A stretch of 64,000 bases of DNA from Flavobacterium sp. FEMGT703F (GTDB lineage: Bacteria; Bacteroidota; Bacteroidia; Flavobacteriales; Flavobacteriaceae). The notes beneath the pieces were generated by a model. The model saw only the letters and a program-made list of their open reading frames with translations. It did no database searches and had not been told where the DNA came from. Shown here in pieces: positions 52,465 through 62,267 of this stretch (position 1 is the first letter of the stretch; each line of letters begins with the position of its first letter). The DNA is taken from assembly GCA_002786385.1 (NCBI GenBank), contig PGCN01000018.1, positions 248,001-312,000 on the forward strand, in the 5' to 3' direction. Made by a program: the position numbers and the translations under genes.

Positions 52465-55302
52465 TTACGGATTAACAGTTAATGACAAGAAATATTGTTG
52501 ACCGATTAATCCAGGCCCAAGAAGCTGTCTGTATTCTTTACCGCCAATGTTGGTAGCTCCCAATTTGAAAGTAGATTTGATACTTGGTACCAAGTAGCTG
52601 ATTTGTGCATCAATTACGGTAGCGGCATCAATCATACCGTCAGCAAAAGTCGATTCCCATTTGTATTCATCACTCCATCTTCCACTGATGTTGAAGCCGA
52701 AGTTTTTGAATAAATTATCATTGCTGATAGTGGCTTTCACACGGTGTTTAGGCGTATTGAAACCGGCTTCGAAGCTTGGATCTTTAGCCTGATCAAAGTT
52801 GAACTCTGCATAGTTATAGTTGGCTGATACCTCAAAGTTTTTAGGTAGTTTTTTTGCCAAACCTACACCAAATCCAATTGATTTGATTTCGATATCGGTA
52901 TTGGTGTACAATTGGAACGCTCTGGTGTTTCCGGTTACCAATGCATCAACCGATTGAACGCCAGGGTTAGAAGCACCTAAAGTAAGATCCGGAGCGTCTT
53001 GTGCTGTACCGTACAAAGGCGCCACAACGGTTAAGTTACCGATGAAATCGTTGTAAATGTTATAGTATCCGTTGATGTCGTAAGTAAATCCTTTTACTTC
53101 ACCTCTGTATCCTAATTCAAATGCTTTTACAGTTTCAGGTTTTACTAAATCTACATTTGTTCTTACCAATAAAGCCGCAGCTGCTACCGGGTTAGACGGT
53201 GCTAAGGCTGCAAAGGCAGTTGCAGATTGCGCTGTATAAGAGTTGTAGTAAGCATTGTTACCATTGATGGTAGTGCTTGTTCCTACTAAGGCTTGCCCTA
53301 GCGGTGATGTTACTGGTAAAGTTTCTTCGTAACGGGTTAAGTTGTCCGGAGCTGAACCTAATAAGATAGCATTTCCAACGTTGAATCCGATGTATTGATC
53401 TTGTGTAGTCGGGTTACGGAAACCGGTTTGGAATGACGCTCTGAAGATGTGATTTTTAGCTTCTCCTGCACTGTATACAAAAGATACTCTTGGGGAATAG
53501 TTTCCATCGAAATTTTCCGCTTTATCGTAACGAACCGAACCGGTAAATTTCAATCTGTCTTCCATGAATTTTTTCTGAACTTGAGAATAAACACCATATT
53601 CATCGTACTTGATGCCTCCGAATTGTGGTGTATCAGTATAAATTCTTCCGAAAGAATTCAAGTCGTATCTGCGGTAAGAACCACCTACTTGAATTTCAGC
53701 AAATTTGATTAAATCTCTAAAGTTATAGTTAGCATCTGAGTGGTAAATTTTAGAATTGTCCACCAATTTAGATCCTGTTAATACATTTGGATCAGAAGTT
53801 ACTTGATTGAATGCATTTTGGAATTCCGGTGTACCCGGTAAAAATCTTCCGTTATCTGCTGTTGCTCTTGCTGCTAAGTGTGCTTGAGTTGGTGTAGCAC
53901 CGGCTAAAGTAGATTGAACAAAAGCTCCTGCATATTGACCGAACCATGTAGCATCCGGTTTCCAAGCTCTGTTGATGTTTAATCCGGTGAACAACATATC
54001 GTATGATTTTCCACCATCTTCTGTAGTGTAATAACCTCTAACGAAGAAGTTTTTCCCGGTGAACTCTAATTTGTGTTGTTGCATTTGGAAGCCGTTCAAA
54101 TAGTAACGGTTAGCCCCTTGATATACTGAGTTACCGAAACCAAATTTACTTTGCCAAATAATTTCAAAGTTTTCGTTACCGAAAGGTCTAGCATGTAAAG
54201 AGAAGTCGATTTTAGCATTTCTCACTTTGTTATCGGTTAAATCTACTTCGTTGTAACCAGTTCTTGAAACATTCTCGTTAGGTAAAACATTCAAGGCAGA
54301 TGCCGGTAATAAACCTAAGTTAACTAATGACTGTCCAACACTTCTAATGTTCGTAGTAGCTTCGTCACCATAAACGTTCATACCGTTATAATTGTGGTGA
54401 CTTCTGTCTCTTCCTTCTACTGTTTTATCAGTATAATCGGTTGCCCACCAATCGGTACCTCTCATGTAAGTGAAGTTGGCTTTGGCTGCAAAATAATCGT
54501 TGAATTTATGTGCCGCTCTTACACCATAGTCGTAATATTCGTTCGCACCAGCCGCTTTTTGGTTAGTTTGACCATATTTTACATAGGTAGAAATCCCTTG
54601 GTATTTGAATGGACTTTTACTGTTCATAAACAAAATACCGTTGAACGCGTTAGCACCATATAATGCTGATGAAGCACCCGGTAAAAGCTCTACGCTGGCC
54701 ACATCAATATCAGATACTCCAATCAAGTTACCTAACACAAAGTTTAATAACGGAGAAGAGTTGTCCATACCATCCACCAATTGCATAAAACGGGTATTGG
54801 CTACAGTAGCAAAACCACGGGTATTGATGGATTTAAACGACATACTACTGGTATTCATTTGAACTTCTTTCAAGTTCTCTAAACCATCGTAAAAAGTCGG
54901 AGAAGCTGTTTTCTTCACATCTTTGATAGTCATTCTCTCGATGGTTACCGGAGATTCTCGGACTTTCTCAGGAGCTCTGGAAGCCGACACTACAATCTCG
55001 TCTAATTGCGTTTCTTTCTCTGACAAAGACACTGTGATTTTTTGGTTGGCGGCGGTTACTGTAGCAGTAGTAGAACCGTAACCCACACTGGAAATTTCGA
55101 TGTCAAAAGGTGGTTTTTTTGTTGTAGACAAACTAAAATTACCATCGCCGTCGGTAACTGTTCCGGCACTATCGCCAACCACTTTAACGTTGGCACCGGG
55201 AACCGGTTGGTTTTTACTGTCTTTTACCGAACCGGATATTGAAGTTTGCGCGTAGGTGATACCGCAAAAAAACAATGAAACGATAAATAAATAAATCTTC
55301 AT
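52465..55302 (-). CDS. TonB-dependent outer-membrane receptor
   Basis: A 945-residue importer. Signal peptide (LFIVSLFFCGITYAQ), then a CarboxypepD_reg-like beta domain (about 20-105: ISGSVKDSKNQPVPGANVKV), a plug domain (about 110-230: LDEIVVSASRAPEKVRESPV, IDVASVELLPGASSALYGAN) and a 22-strand barrel ending in an aromatic-rich LIGQQYFLSLTVNP. It lacks the SusC hallmarks I would expect and has no SusD partner; the partner here is the GDSL lipoprotein. Ligand unknown. Confidence 0.94.
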   Translation of the reverse strand: MKIYLFIVSLFFCGITYAQTSISGSVKDSKNQPVPGANVKVVGDSAGTVTDGDGNFSLSTTKKPPFDIEISSVGYGSTTATVTAANQKITVSLSEKETQLDEIVVSASRAPEKVRESPVTIERMTIKDVKKTASPTFYDGLENLKEVQMNTSSMSFKSINTRGFATVANTRFMQLVDGMDNSSPLLNFVLGNLIGVSDIDVASVELLPGASSALYGANAFNGILFMNSKSPFKYQGISTYVKYGQTNQKAAGANEYYDYGVRAAHKFNDYFAAKANFTYMRGTDWWATDYTDKTVEGRDRSHHNYNGMNVYGDEATTNIRSVGQSLVNLGLLPASALNVLPNENVSRTGYNEVDLTDNKVRNAKIDFSLHARPFGNENFEIIWQSKFGFGNSVYQGANRYYLNGFQMQQHKLEFTGKNFFVRGYYTTEDGGKSYDMLFTGLNINRAWKPDATWFGQYAGAFVQSTLAGATPTQAHLAARATADNGRFLPGTPEFQNAFNQVTSDPNVLTGSKLVDNSKIYHSDANYNFRDLIKFAEIQVGGSYRRYDLNSFGRIYTDTPQFGGIKYDEYGVYSQVQKKFMEDRLKFTGSVRYDKAENFDGNYSPRVSFVYSAGEAKNHIFRASFQTGFRNPTTQDQYIGFNVGNAILLGSAPDNLTRYEETLPVTSPLGQALVGTSTTINGNNAYYNSYTAQSATAFAALAPSNPVAAAALLVRTNVDLVKPETVKAFELGYRGEVKGFTYDINGYYNIYNDFIGNLTVVAPLYGTAQDAPDLTLGASNPGVQSVDALVTGNTRAFQLYTNTDIEIKSIGFGVGLAKKLPKNFEVSANYNYAEFNFDQAKDPSFEAGFNTPKHRVKATISNDNLFKNFGFNISGRWSDEYKWESTFADGMIDAATVIDAQISYLVPSIKSTFKLGATNIGGKEYRQLLGPGLIGQQYFLSLTVNP

Positions 55303-55531
55303 TTGGTTTTAAATTTTGTTGGTTTAAGTAGCCAATGTACAAATATTTTTTTTCAATTGTCAAAAAACAAGCTTAGTTTTTAAGAATAATGTATTGCAAC
55401 ACCTGATTATCAACAATATGATAAAATATAAAATTGTTACGCATTTTTTAATGTTTTCGCCCAATCGATAAAAAAAATACTATGCACACATACAAAATGA
55501 ATATTCTGTTAAATTTATGATAAATTCAAGG
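55303..55531. other. Upstream region of the TonB receptor gene
   Basis: AT-rich, no gene. TACATTGG on the minus strand (55332-55339) is one base off the -7 consensus and could drive the receptor gene. Confidence 0.4.
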
Positions 55532-55560
55532 TAAAAAAAAAGCGAGAACAAATCTCGCTT
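55532..55560 (-). terminator. Terminator of the GT5-DUF4270-glmS operon
   Basis: AGCGAGA and TCTCGCT form a 7-bp stem with a 5-nt loop, followed on the minus strand by a long T-run. It lies 29 nt after the glmS stop. Confidence 0.85.
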
Positions 55561-55588
55561 AAACCTTTATATTGTAGTACAAATATTA

Positions 55589-57436
55589 CTATTCAACAGT
55601 CACCGATTTGGCTAAATTTCTGGGTTGATCAACGTTACAGCCTCGTAAAACAGCAATGTGGTACGACAATAACTGTAATGGAATAGTCGTAATCAACGGA
55701 GATAGCGCATCTGAGGTTTCCGGAATTTCAATAATGTGATCGGCCAATTGTTTCACTTGCACATCACCTTTAGTGACAACAGCAATAATTTTACCGCTAC
55801 GGGATTTGATTTCCTGAATATTGCTGACCACTTTATCGTAATGCCCTTGTTTAGGAGCAATAACCACAACCGGCATTTGTTCGTCGATTAAGGCGATTGG
55901 ACCGTGTTTCATTTCGGCTGCCGGATAACCCTCGGCGTGGATGTATGAAATCTCTTTTAACTTTAAGGCACCTTCCAAAGCTACCGGGAAATTATAGCCT
56001 CTACCCAAATACAAACAGTTGCTAGCGTCTTTAAACTTTTCGGCAATTACCTTTGCAGTCTCATTCGACTCTAAAGCTTCAGCTACTTTTTCCGGGATCA
56101 CTTCCAACTCTTGTAAATAGCGGTGGAAATCCGAATTAGATAAAGTTCCTTTTGCTTTAGCCAAACGCAAAGCTAACATAGTCAATACGGTAATTTGAGT
56201 TGTAAATGCTTTGGTAGAAGCCACGCCAATTTCCGGTCCGGCATGTGTGTAAGCTCCTGCATGTGTTTCTCTGGAGATAGACGAACCTACCACATTACAA
56301 ACTCCGAAAACAAAAGCCCCTTTTTCTTTAGCCAATTTGATAGCGGCTAAGGTATCGGCAGTTTCACCCGATTGAGAGATGGCAATCACCACGTCTTCTT
56401 TGTTGATGATAGGATTGCGGTATCGGAACTCCGAAGCATATTCTACTTCCACGGGGATTCTGGCAAACTCCTCGATGACGTATTCAGCCACCAAACCGGC
56501 GTGCCATGAGGTACCGCAAGCGATGATTAGAATTCTTTGTGCATTGAGGAATCTTTCGATATTGTCTTCTACACCGGCCATTTGTATGATGCCCTGATTG
56601 GCCAACAATCGCCCGCGATAGGTATCTTTAATAACATTAGGTTGCTCGTAGATTTCTTTGAGCATGAAATGATCGTATCCACCTTTTTCAATTTGTTCCA
56701 AATTCATTTGCAACTCTTGTACGTATGGATCAACCAAAGAATCATCTTTGATTTTTCTTATTTTAAGTGGCTTATGTAGTCTTACAATAGCCATTTCTTC
56801 GTCTTCTAAATAGATGGCGTTAGAAGTGTATTCGATAAACGGAGAAGCATCTGAAGCGATAAAAAACTCATTTTCTCCTAAACCAATAGCTAGCGGGCTA
56901 CCCAATCGGGCCACTACAATTTCATCCGGTTTCTGTTTGTCAAAAACACAAATCGCATAAGCACCAACCACCTGATTTAAAGCGACCTGAACGGCCTTCC
57001 CTATTTTCAGATTGTCTTTCTTTTGTACATCTTCGATAAGATTAACCAACACTTCTGTATCGGTATCCGAAGTAAAAGTATAGCCTCTTTTGATTAATTC
57101 TTTCTTTAACGGCTCATAGTTTTCGATAATTCCGTTGTGAATGATCACTAAGTTGCCGGAATTAGATACATGTGGATGTGAGTTTACATCATTAGGCACT
57201 CCGTGCGTTGCCCAACGTGTATGTCCCATCCCAATTTTGGCTTTTGAAACGGCTAATGCTTTGGACTTTTCTTCCAAGTCAGATACTTTTCCTTTGGTTT
57301 TTGAAATGGCAACATCATTACCATCGTAAAGCATAATACCCGCGCTGTCGTAGCCTCGGTATTCTAATCTTTTTAAACCTTTTATTACTATAGGATACGC
57401 TTCACGGTATCCGATGTAGCCAACAATTCCACACAT
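55589..57436 (-). CDS. glmS: Glutamine-fructose-6-phosphate aminotransferase (isomerizing)
   Basis: Makes glucosamine 6-phosphate, the entry to peptidoglycan and LPS amino sugars; 615 residues. The N-terminal nucleophile Cys2 is in MCGIVGYIGYREAYP, with GHTRWATHGVPNDVNSHPH and the two SIS isomerase domains (IISCGTSWHAG-like IIACGTSWHAGL, AISQSGETADTLAA). The C-terminus DQPRNLAKSVTVE is diagnostic. It starts 11 nt after the DUF4270 gene. Confidence 0.98.
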   Translation of the reverse strand: MCGIVGYIGYREAYPIVIKGLKRLEYRGYDSAGIMLYDGNDVAISKTKGKVSDLEEKSKALAVSKAKIGMGHTRWATHGVPNDVNSHPHVSNSGNLVIIHNGIIENYEPLKKELIKRGYTFTSDTDTEVLVNLIEDVQKKDNLKIGKAVQVALNQVVGAYAICVFDKQKPDEIVVARLGSPLAIGLGENEFFIASDASPFIEYTSNAIYLEDEEMAIVRLHKPLKIRKIKDDSLVDPYVQELQMNLEQIEKGGYDHFMLKEIYEQPNVIKDTYRGRLLANQGIIQMAGVEDNIERFLNAQRILIIACGTSWHAGLVAEYVIEEFARIPVEVEYASEFRYRNPIINKEDVVIAISQSGETADTLAAIKLAKEKGAFVFGVCNVVGSSISRETHAGAYTHAGPEIGVASTKAFTTQITVLTMLALRLAKAKGTLSNSDFHRYLQELEVIPEKVAEALESNETAKVIAEKFKDASNCLYLGRGYNFPVALEGALKLKEISYIHAEGYPAAEMKHGPIALIDEQMPVVVIAPKQGHYDKVVSNIQEIKSRSGKIIAVVTKGDVQVKQLADHIIEIPETSDALSPLITTIPLQLLSYHIAVLRGCNVDQPRNLAKSVTVE

Positions 57437-57447
57437 AACTTTATATA

Positions 57448-59103
57448 TTAATCTGGTTTGGTATAATAAATTTGAATTTTTAGTCTTTTATCCTCCGGTA
57501 CAGAAGAGTGAGATCCGTAAAGAATAGTCCCCAAAGGGTTTACCACCGACATACTTGGCGCACTAATAACGTTAGCATTAGGTGTTTTCAATTTAGAAAA
57601 CGCAACATTATTGATACTTTCTGTAACCGACAATCCTAATCTGACATTAGTGGAATCGTTGTTGATTAAATTCCTTAAATGATTGGTGATTCTGACCTTA
57701 TACTTGATTCCTCTTCCATTGTCAACCTCTTCTTTTTCGATGATGCCGCCGTGGACAAATTTATTAAATTTAGGATAAGTTGCGTTAGATGAAAAATCAA
57801 AAGAATAATCCACCAATGGTCTTTTGTTGTTCAAATCGTATAAAAAGATACGATTAGGCTCGGAAATACCCGTGTTTGCCATTGCTATTCTGTCGATGTA
57901 AAAAGTCAGGTTGGCTTCATTAATCATCCAACCGTTGGCTTTGATGGCCTCAATTTCATCGGCAATACCATTGTTATCAGCATCAGGACCGAATACATCA
58001 ATAACTGCCATTGAACCTTCGCCTCCTTTTAGGTATAAGGTAGAAGCTTCTTGCGTGTTATTGGCCGTAGTATTCAAATAATCAGTATTTTCATTACTGT
58101 TGTTGAGCAGGCTTACAGAGTTTCCGGTTAAATTCAGCGCCAAAGTTTTGTTGACTCTTTTATACACCGTTGCGCCGTCTACAGTACTTGCTTTGTCTTC
58201 GTTATAGTAAATGGTAATTTTACCGCCTTTGAAGTTAAGCATGGCCATACTGCCGGCATTTCCAATACTTTCTGTTTTAAAGTACAAGCCTCTGAAATAG
58301 TTTTTGAAAACTTGGTTGTTGGCCAACTGTCCCGTTGGGGCATTTAAAATTAAATTGGTAAAAACAGCTTTGTTTAAATGCAATCGCATCGATGGCGCAA
58401 ATCGGGTTTCCACTTCTTCTCCATCGTCATTTAAAGTTACGGTTCTGTGCTCTCTTTTATCAAAAAAGAATTGGGCATTTTGTTGACCGTTTAAATTATG
58501 AGGGTCTGTTGTAGGTAAATCATTCAACAAGGTCGGAACTTTGAAATTGTCAATTTCAGTATTCATATCGGTATAAAACAATTGTTGTTCCCCTAAAGAC
58601 TGTGTCGGATCTAAATCTCTTAAATAGTAGTTAGATTGGTAAACACTTAATTTGAACTTTGATTCAGGATTGCCGTAAATAGAATCCAAGTCATAGGTTT
58701 TAACACCGTCCTCATCTTCATCTAAAAACGTACTGAAATAAGGGATATCTAATACAACACTGTCAATTGCAGTAGGTTGTGTATCGTAATCTTCAGGATC
58801 AATATTGTTAAATTGAGGATCAGAAGTTCCTAATTCTACTTGTGTCACAAAATTAGCTTGTGTAGTTCCGAAAGCAGGGTTTTCGTAAAATCCGAGTGCA
58901 TTAATCGGTAAATTGTTAGACGCTATTGGCCCTAACTTTTGGTTGTATGCTTTAACAGTAGCGCCGCTGTACAATTCAAATCCAAAATGATCGTCGCCTA
59001 CAATATCGGTTCCGATTTCGTTATAATCTTTGTCACATGACACCAATAAAGTCAAAGCGATAAGCCCTAATGCGAACTGTTGTAAAAATGATTTTTTAAA
59101 CAT
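57448..59103 (-). CDS. DUF4270 family lipoprotein
   Basis: A 551-residue exported lipoprotein: [20 protein letters not shown] (lipobox Cys). It has the DUF4270 look: [11 protein letters not shown] after the signal, then a long beta-rich body with [11 protein letters not shown], and [20 protein letters not shown] at the end. The family is restricted to Bacteroidota as far as I know and has no assigned function. It lies 15 nt after the GT5-lobe gene and 11 nt before glmS, so it is fixed in an operon with sugar metabolism. Confidence 0.88.
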   Translation of the reverse strand: MFKKSFLQQFALGLIALTLLVSCDKDYNEIGTDIVGDDHFGFELYSGATVKAYNQKLGPIASNNLPINALGFYENPAFGTTQANFVTQVELGTSDPQFNNIDPEDYDTQPTAIDSVVLDIPYFSTFLDEDEDGVKTYDLDSIYGNPESKFKLSVYQSNYYLRDLDPTQSLGEQQLFYTDMNTEIDNFKVPTLLNDLPTTDPHNLNGQQNAQFFFDKREHRTVTLNDDGEEVETRFAPSMRLHLNKAVFTNLILNAPTGQLANNQVFKNYFRGLYFKTESIGNAGSMAMLNFKGGKITIYYNEDKASTVDGATVYKRVNKTLALNLTGNSVSLLNNSNENTDYLNTTANNTQEASTLYLKGGEGSMAVIDVFGPDADNNGIADEIEAIKANGWMINEANLTFYIDRIAMANTGISEPNRIFLYDLNNKRPLVDYSFDFSSNATYPKFNKFVHGGIIEKEEVDNGRGIKYKVRITNHLRNLINNDSTNVRLGLSVTESINNVAFSKLKTPNANVISAPSMSVVNPLGTILYGSHSSVPEDKRLKIQIYYTKPD

Positions 59104-59118
59104 AAAATGTAGTAATTT

Positions 59119-59925
59119 TTATGAAAGCATGGTTTTGTAAAACTGCGTGTATGCTTCCGCGAATTTATCTTTCGGGGTGAAAGGTAAAAAAGGTTTCTCT
59201 GAAGATTCTATAAATTTTGTTAAACTTGCCGATACATTGTCAGACGCTATAATCACGCCATCGGAGTGTTTTACAGCTGCCATAATCAAATGGTCGTAAT
59301 TAGGTGTTTCCAATTCTTTTACTGCGTCTTCAGGGATATTGTCAAACTTAACTTTATTGATCATTTCCTGATCCAAATTCCCGTCAAAAGACTGACTGTA
59401 AACAGAAGTTACAATTTTGGTATCCGAAAACAAGGCCTCGTCTTTGTAATAATGTTTCATATAAACAGGCAACAAGCTGGCCATCCAACCGTGAACATGA
59501 ATAATATCAGGTACCCAATTGAGTTTTTTCACCGTTTCTACTACACCTTTGGCAAAGAAAATAGCGCGTTCATCATTATCGGGATACAACACTCCGTCTT
59601 CATCGCTGAAAGTAGCTTTGCGCTTGAAATACTCGTCATTATCGATAAAATAAACCTGGATTCTTTCTTTAGGAATAGAAGCTACTTTGATAATCAAAGG
59701 CATGTCTAAGTCGTTTACCACTAAATTCATTCCGGACAAACGAATCACTTCGTGTAATTGATGCCTTCTTTCATTGATATTCCCGTATCGTGGCATAAAT
59801 ATTCTTATTTGTCCTCCTTGATCATTAATCATTTTAGGAACGTCATACGACATTAAAGAAACCTCATTTTCAGCCAAGTAAGGCACCACTTCAGATGATA
59901 CATACAATATCCTCTTATCTTCCAT
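59119..59925 (-). CDS. Glycogen/starch synthase N-terminal lobe protein
   Basis: A 268-residue protein matching the first Rossmann lobe of GT5 glycogen synthase: RILYVSSEVVPYL at the start, then VPKMINDQGGQIRIFMPRYG, YFIDNDEYF, YPDNDERAIFFAKGVVE and PDIIHVHGWMASLLPVYMK. The ADP-glucose lysine motif KxGGL is absent (the sequence reads YLAENEVSLMSYD) and there is no second lobe, so it cannot be an ordinary synthase. The frame extends to 60018, but a -7 box at 59964-59971 and the family N-terminus favour ATG 59925 (MEDKRILYV). First gene of the operon with DUF4270 and glmS. Confidence 0.88.
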   Translation of the reverse strand: MEDKRILYVSSEVVPYLAENEVSLMSYDVPKMINDQGGQIRIFMPRYGNINERRHQLHEVIRLSGMNLVVNDLDMPLIIKVASIPKERIQVYFIDNDEYFKRKATFSDEDGVLYPDNDERAIFFAKGVVETVKKLNWVPDIIHVHGWMASLLPVYMKHYYKDEALFSDTKIVTSVYSQSFDGNLDQEMINKVKFDNIPEDAVKELETPNYDHLIMAAVKHSDGVIIASDNVSASLTKFIESSEKPFLPFTPKDKFAEAYTQFYKTMLS

Positions 59926-59963
59926 AATTTTTGTAACTTTATTTATTGGCAATAAAAAACAGG

Positions 59964-59971
59964 CAAAAGTA
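59964..59971 (-). promoter_or_regulatory. Candidate -7 element of the GT5-DUF4270-glmS operon
   Basis: TACTTTTG on the minus strand matches TAnnTTTG exactly, 38 nt before the proposed ATG. No -33 TTG is seen. It is divergent from the panC promoter. Confidence 0.6.
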
Positions 59972-60002
59972 CAAAAATTTATGCAGTTATTTATGAAAAT
60001 AG

Positions 60003-60010
60003 TAAGTTTG
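60003..60010 (+). promoter_or_regulatory. Candidate -7 promoter element of panC
   Basis: TAAGTTTG matches TAnnTTTG exactly, 20 nt before the panC ATG. Confidence 0.6.
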
Positions 60011-60030
60011 CAACTCATTTACCAAAGCCA

Positions 60031-60879
60031 ATGCTCATTTTTAACAATCAAAATGAATTAGTTGCTCATTTAGCTACTGTTTCAAAAGCCACTACCAACA
60101 TTGGTTTTGTGCCTACTATGGGCGCTTTGCACGAAGGCCATTTGTCTTTGTTGCGAGCAGCTGTGGCGAATAACGATTTGACCGTCATCAGTATTTTTGT
60201 CAACCCAACGCAGTTTAACAACGCCGATGATTTGGCCAAATACCCCAGAACCTTAGAAGCCGATGTGGCCAAAATTAAAACTGTTTCTGATAAAATTATA
60301 GTGTTTGCTCCTAGTGTGGACGACATTTATCAAGGCAACACCGTTTCGGAATCTTTTAATTTTGACGGATTGGAACACCAAATGGAAGGACAATTTCGTC
60401 CCGGCCATTTTAACGGCGTAGGCACGATAGTAAAACGATTATTCGAAATTGTAAAACCCACCAATGCCTATTTTGGCGAGAAGGATTTCCAACAGTTGCA
60501 AATCGTAAAAAAAATGACTGCGAAAGAAAAACTTCCGGTCACTGTAATTGGCTGCCCGATTTTAAGAGAACCCAACGGCCTGGCCATGAGCTCTAGAAAC
60601 GAAAGACTGACGGATGCCGAACGAAAAGAAGCCGCCATCATTTATAAAATATTAAAAGAAAGCCGAAAATTGTTTGCTCAAAAATCGGCAGCCGAAGTTA
60701 CCCAATGGGTTCAAAAAAGCTTTGCCAAACATCCTGCTTTTGCGTTGGAATACTTTCAAATTGCCGACGAAGCCACTTTGTTGCCTTGCGTTCGTAAAAG
60801 CCAAAACAAAAAATACCGTGCTTTCATTGCGGTTTTTGTCAACAATGTCCGATTGATTGACACTATTTCATTAAATTAA
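60031..60879 (+). CDS. panC: Pantothenate synthetase (pantoate-beta-alanine ligase)
   Basis: Joins pantoate and beta-alanine with ATP to make pantothenate; 282 residues. The nucleotidyltransferase HIGH motif lies in FVPTMGALHEGHLSLLRAA, then FVNPTQFNNADDLAKYPR, GHFNGVGTIVKRLFEIVKP, YFGEKDFQQLQIVKKM and the KMSKS-equivalent GLAMSSRNERL. panD follows after 13 nt, the usual pathway pairing. Confidence 0.97.
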   Translation: MLIFNNQNELVAHLATVSKATTNIGFVPTMGALHEGHLSLLRAAVANNDLTVISIFVNPTQFNNADDLAKYPRTLEADVAKIKTVSDKIIVFAPSVDDIYQGNTVSESFNFDGLEHQMEGQFRPGHFNGVGTIVKRLFEIVKPTNAYFGEKDFQQLQIVKKMTAKEKLPVTVIGCPILREPNGLAMSSRNERLTDAERKEAAIIYKILKESRKLFAQKSAAEVTQWVQKSFAKHPAFALEYFQIADEATLLPCVRKSQNKKYRAFIAVFVNNVRLIDTISLN

Positions 60880-60880
60880 T

Positions 60881-60888
60881 TAACTTTG
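60881..60888 (+). promoter_or_regulatory. Candidate internal -7 element of panD
   Basis: TAACTTTG matches TAnnTTTG exactly, just after the panC stop and 4 nt before the panD ATG; TTG at 60857-60859 lies 21 nt upstream. It predicts a leaderless panD transcript inside the pan operon. Confidence 0.5.
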
Positions 60889-60892
60889 CCCC

Positions 60893-61243
60893 ATGCAAAT
60901 TCAAGTAGTAAAATCTAAAATACACCGCGTTAAAGTTACCGGTGCCGATTTAAATTATATTGGCAGCATCACCATTGATGAAGCCTTAATGGATGCTTCT
61001 AACCTAATTGAAGGTGAAAAAGTGTCTATAGTGAATGTGAACAATGGCGAGCGTTTCGAAACCTACGTCATCAAAGGATTAAAAAACTCCGGCGAAATTA
61101 CGCTTAACGGACCGGCTGCTCGTAAAGTGCACAAAGGCGACATCATCATTATTATGTCATATGCCATCATGGATTTTGAAGAAGCTAAAACCTTCAAACC
61201 TTGGTTGGTTTTCCCTAACGAAAACGACAATTCTCTTACCTAA
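60893..61243 (+). CDS. panD: Aspartate 1-decarboxylase
   Basis: Makes beta-alanine from aspartate; 116 residues. The self-processing site is Gly24-Ser25 in [15 protein letters not shown], which gives the pyruvoyl cofactor. Lys9, Arg54-equivalent ([11 protein letters not shown]) and the [20 protein letters not shown] segment are conserved. It sits between panC and a membrane protein whose TTG start is 3 nt after the panD stop. Confidence 0.97.
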   Translation: MQIQVVKSKIHRVKVTGADLNYIGSITIDEALMDASNLIEGEKVSIVNVNNGERFETYVIKGLKNSGEITLNGPAARKVHKGDIIIIMSYAIMDFEEAKTFKPWLVFPNENDNSLT

Positions 61244-61246
61244 ACC

Positions 61247-62212
61247 TTGAAAAAACAACTTCGTAAATGGCTCACTATCCTCATTCCTCTTTTGATAGGA
61301 ATCGGGATCATTTACTACCAATACACCACACTCCAACCGGAGGAAATTGACAAAATTAAAATCAGCTTTCAAAAAGCCAATTACTATTACATTTTGTTGT
61401 CTTTAGTGATTGCGGTTACCGGACATTGGTCCAGGGCTTACCGTTGGAAATTTGCGCTGAATCATTTGGGCTATCAAACGCAGTTTTACAACAACTTTTT
61501 CACCGTTTCTGTTTCTTATTTGGTGAATCTTACGGTGCCGCGTTCGGGTGAAATTTCAAGAGCAGCCTTATTAAAAAAATACGAAGATGTGCCGTTTGAC
61601 AAGGCTTTCGGAACTATTGTAGCCGAGAGAATCGTGGATCTGTTCATTTTTTTCTTGTTTGTGCTTATTGGCTTCGTATCGCAATTTGATGCCATCTATC
61701 AATTCTTATTGAGCAAAAACATTTCCCTGCAAACGCTTATTTACTACGCTATTTTTGCTATATTCCTGGGCATTGTTTTTCTGCTGATTTGGATTTATGC
61801 CGAATGGAACATCATCCTTAAACTCAAGAAAAAACTCTCCGGGCTCATTGAGGGCATGATGACTATTTTTAAAATGGAGCAAAAATGGGAATACCTATTT
61901 CATTCTTTCTTTATTTGGTTCTCCTATTTGGCCATGTTTTACGTTACTATTTTTGCCTTGCCCGAAACGGCCGAGATGAGTTTTGACATAGTAATTATGG
62001 GCTTTATCTTCGGAAGTTTGGCGGTTGGTTTTTCTAACGGAGGTCTTGGCGCCTACCCGTTTTCCATCGCCTTGATTTTCTCTCTTTACGGCATTTCTAA
62101 CGATATTGGCACGGCTTTCGGTTGGTTGGTTTGGACTTCTCAAACCTTGCTCATTATTACTTTGGGGTTAACCTCTTATGTTTTGTTGCCGGTGTTTAAC
62201 CGCAATAAATAA
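61247..62212 (+). CDS. Flippase-like/LPG-synthase-TM family membrane protein
   Basis: A 321-residue integral membrane protein with about eight helices, of the UPF0104/'lysylphosphatidylglycerol synthase transmembrane region' family. Seen are SRAYRWKFALNHLG, VSYLVNLTVPRSGEISRAALL, GTIVAERIVDLFIFFLFV and SNGGLGAYPFSIALI. It lacks the soluble aminoacyl-transferase domain of MprF. The start is TTG at 61247, 3 nt after panD, read as (M)KKQLRKWLTIL; no ATG fits. A lipid flippase role is family-based inference. Confidence 0.88.
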   Translation: MKKQLRKWLTILIPLLIGIGIIYYQYTTLQPEEIDKIKISFQKANYYYILLSLVIAVTGHWSRAYRWKFALNHLGYQTQFYNNFFTVSVSYLVNLTVPRSGEISRAALLKKYEDVPFDKAFGTIVAERIVDLFIFFLFVLIGFVSQFDAIYQFLLSKNISLQTLIYYAIFAIFLGIVFLLIWIYAEWNIILKLKKKLSGLIEGMMTIFKMEQKWEYLFHSFFIWFSYLAMFYVTIFALPETAEMSFDIVIMGFIFGSLAVGFSNGGLGAYPFSIALIFSLYGISNDIGTAFGWLVWTSQTLLIITLGLTSYVLLPVFNRNK

Positions 62213-62267
62213 TTTACTATCTTGCTGAGCATTTCAGCATTTATTTCTTTAACCAAAACCAAAGCCC

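Noticed and set aside
59926..60018. N-terminal extension of the GT5-lobe protein (MSCKLTIFINNC...) as a signal or membrane anchor
   Set aside because: The promoter -7 box lies inside this stretch and the family begins at MEDKRILYV, so the upstream codons are probably untranscribed.
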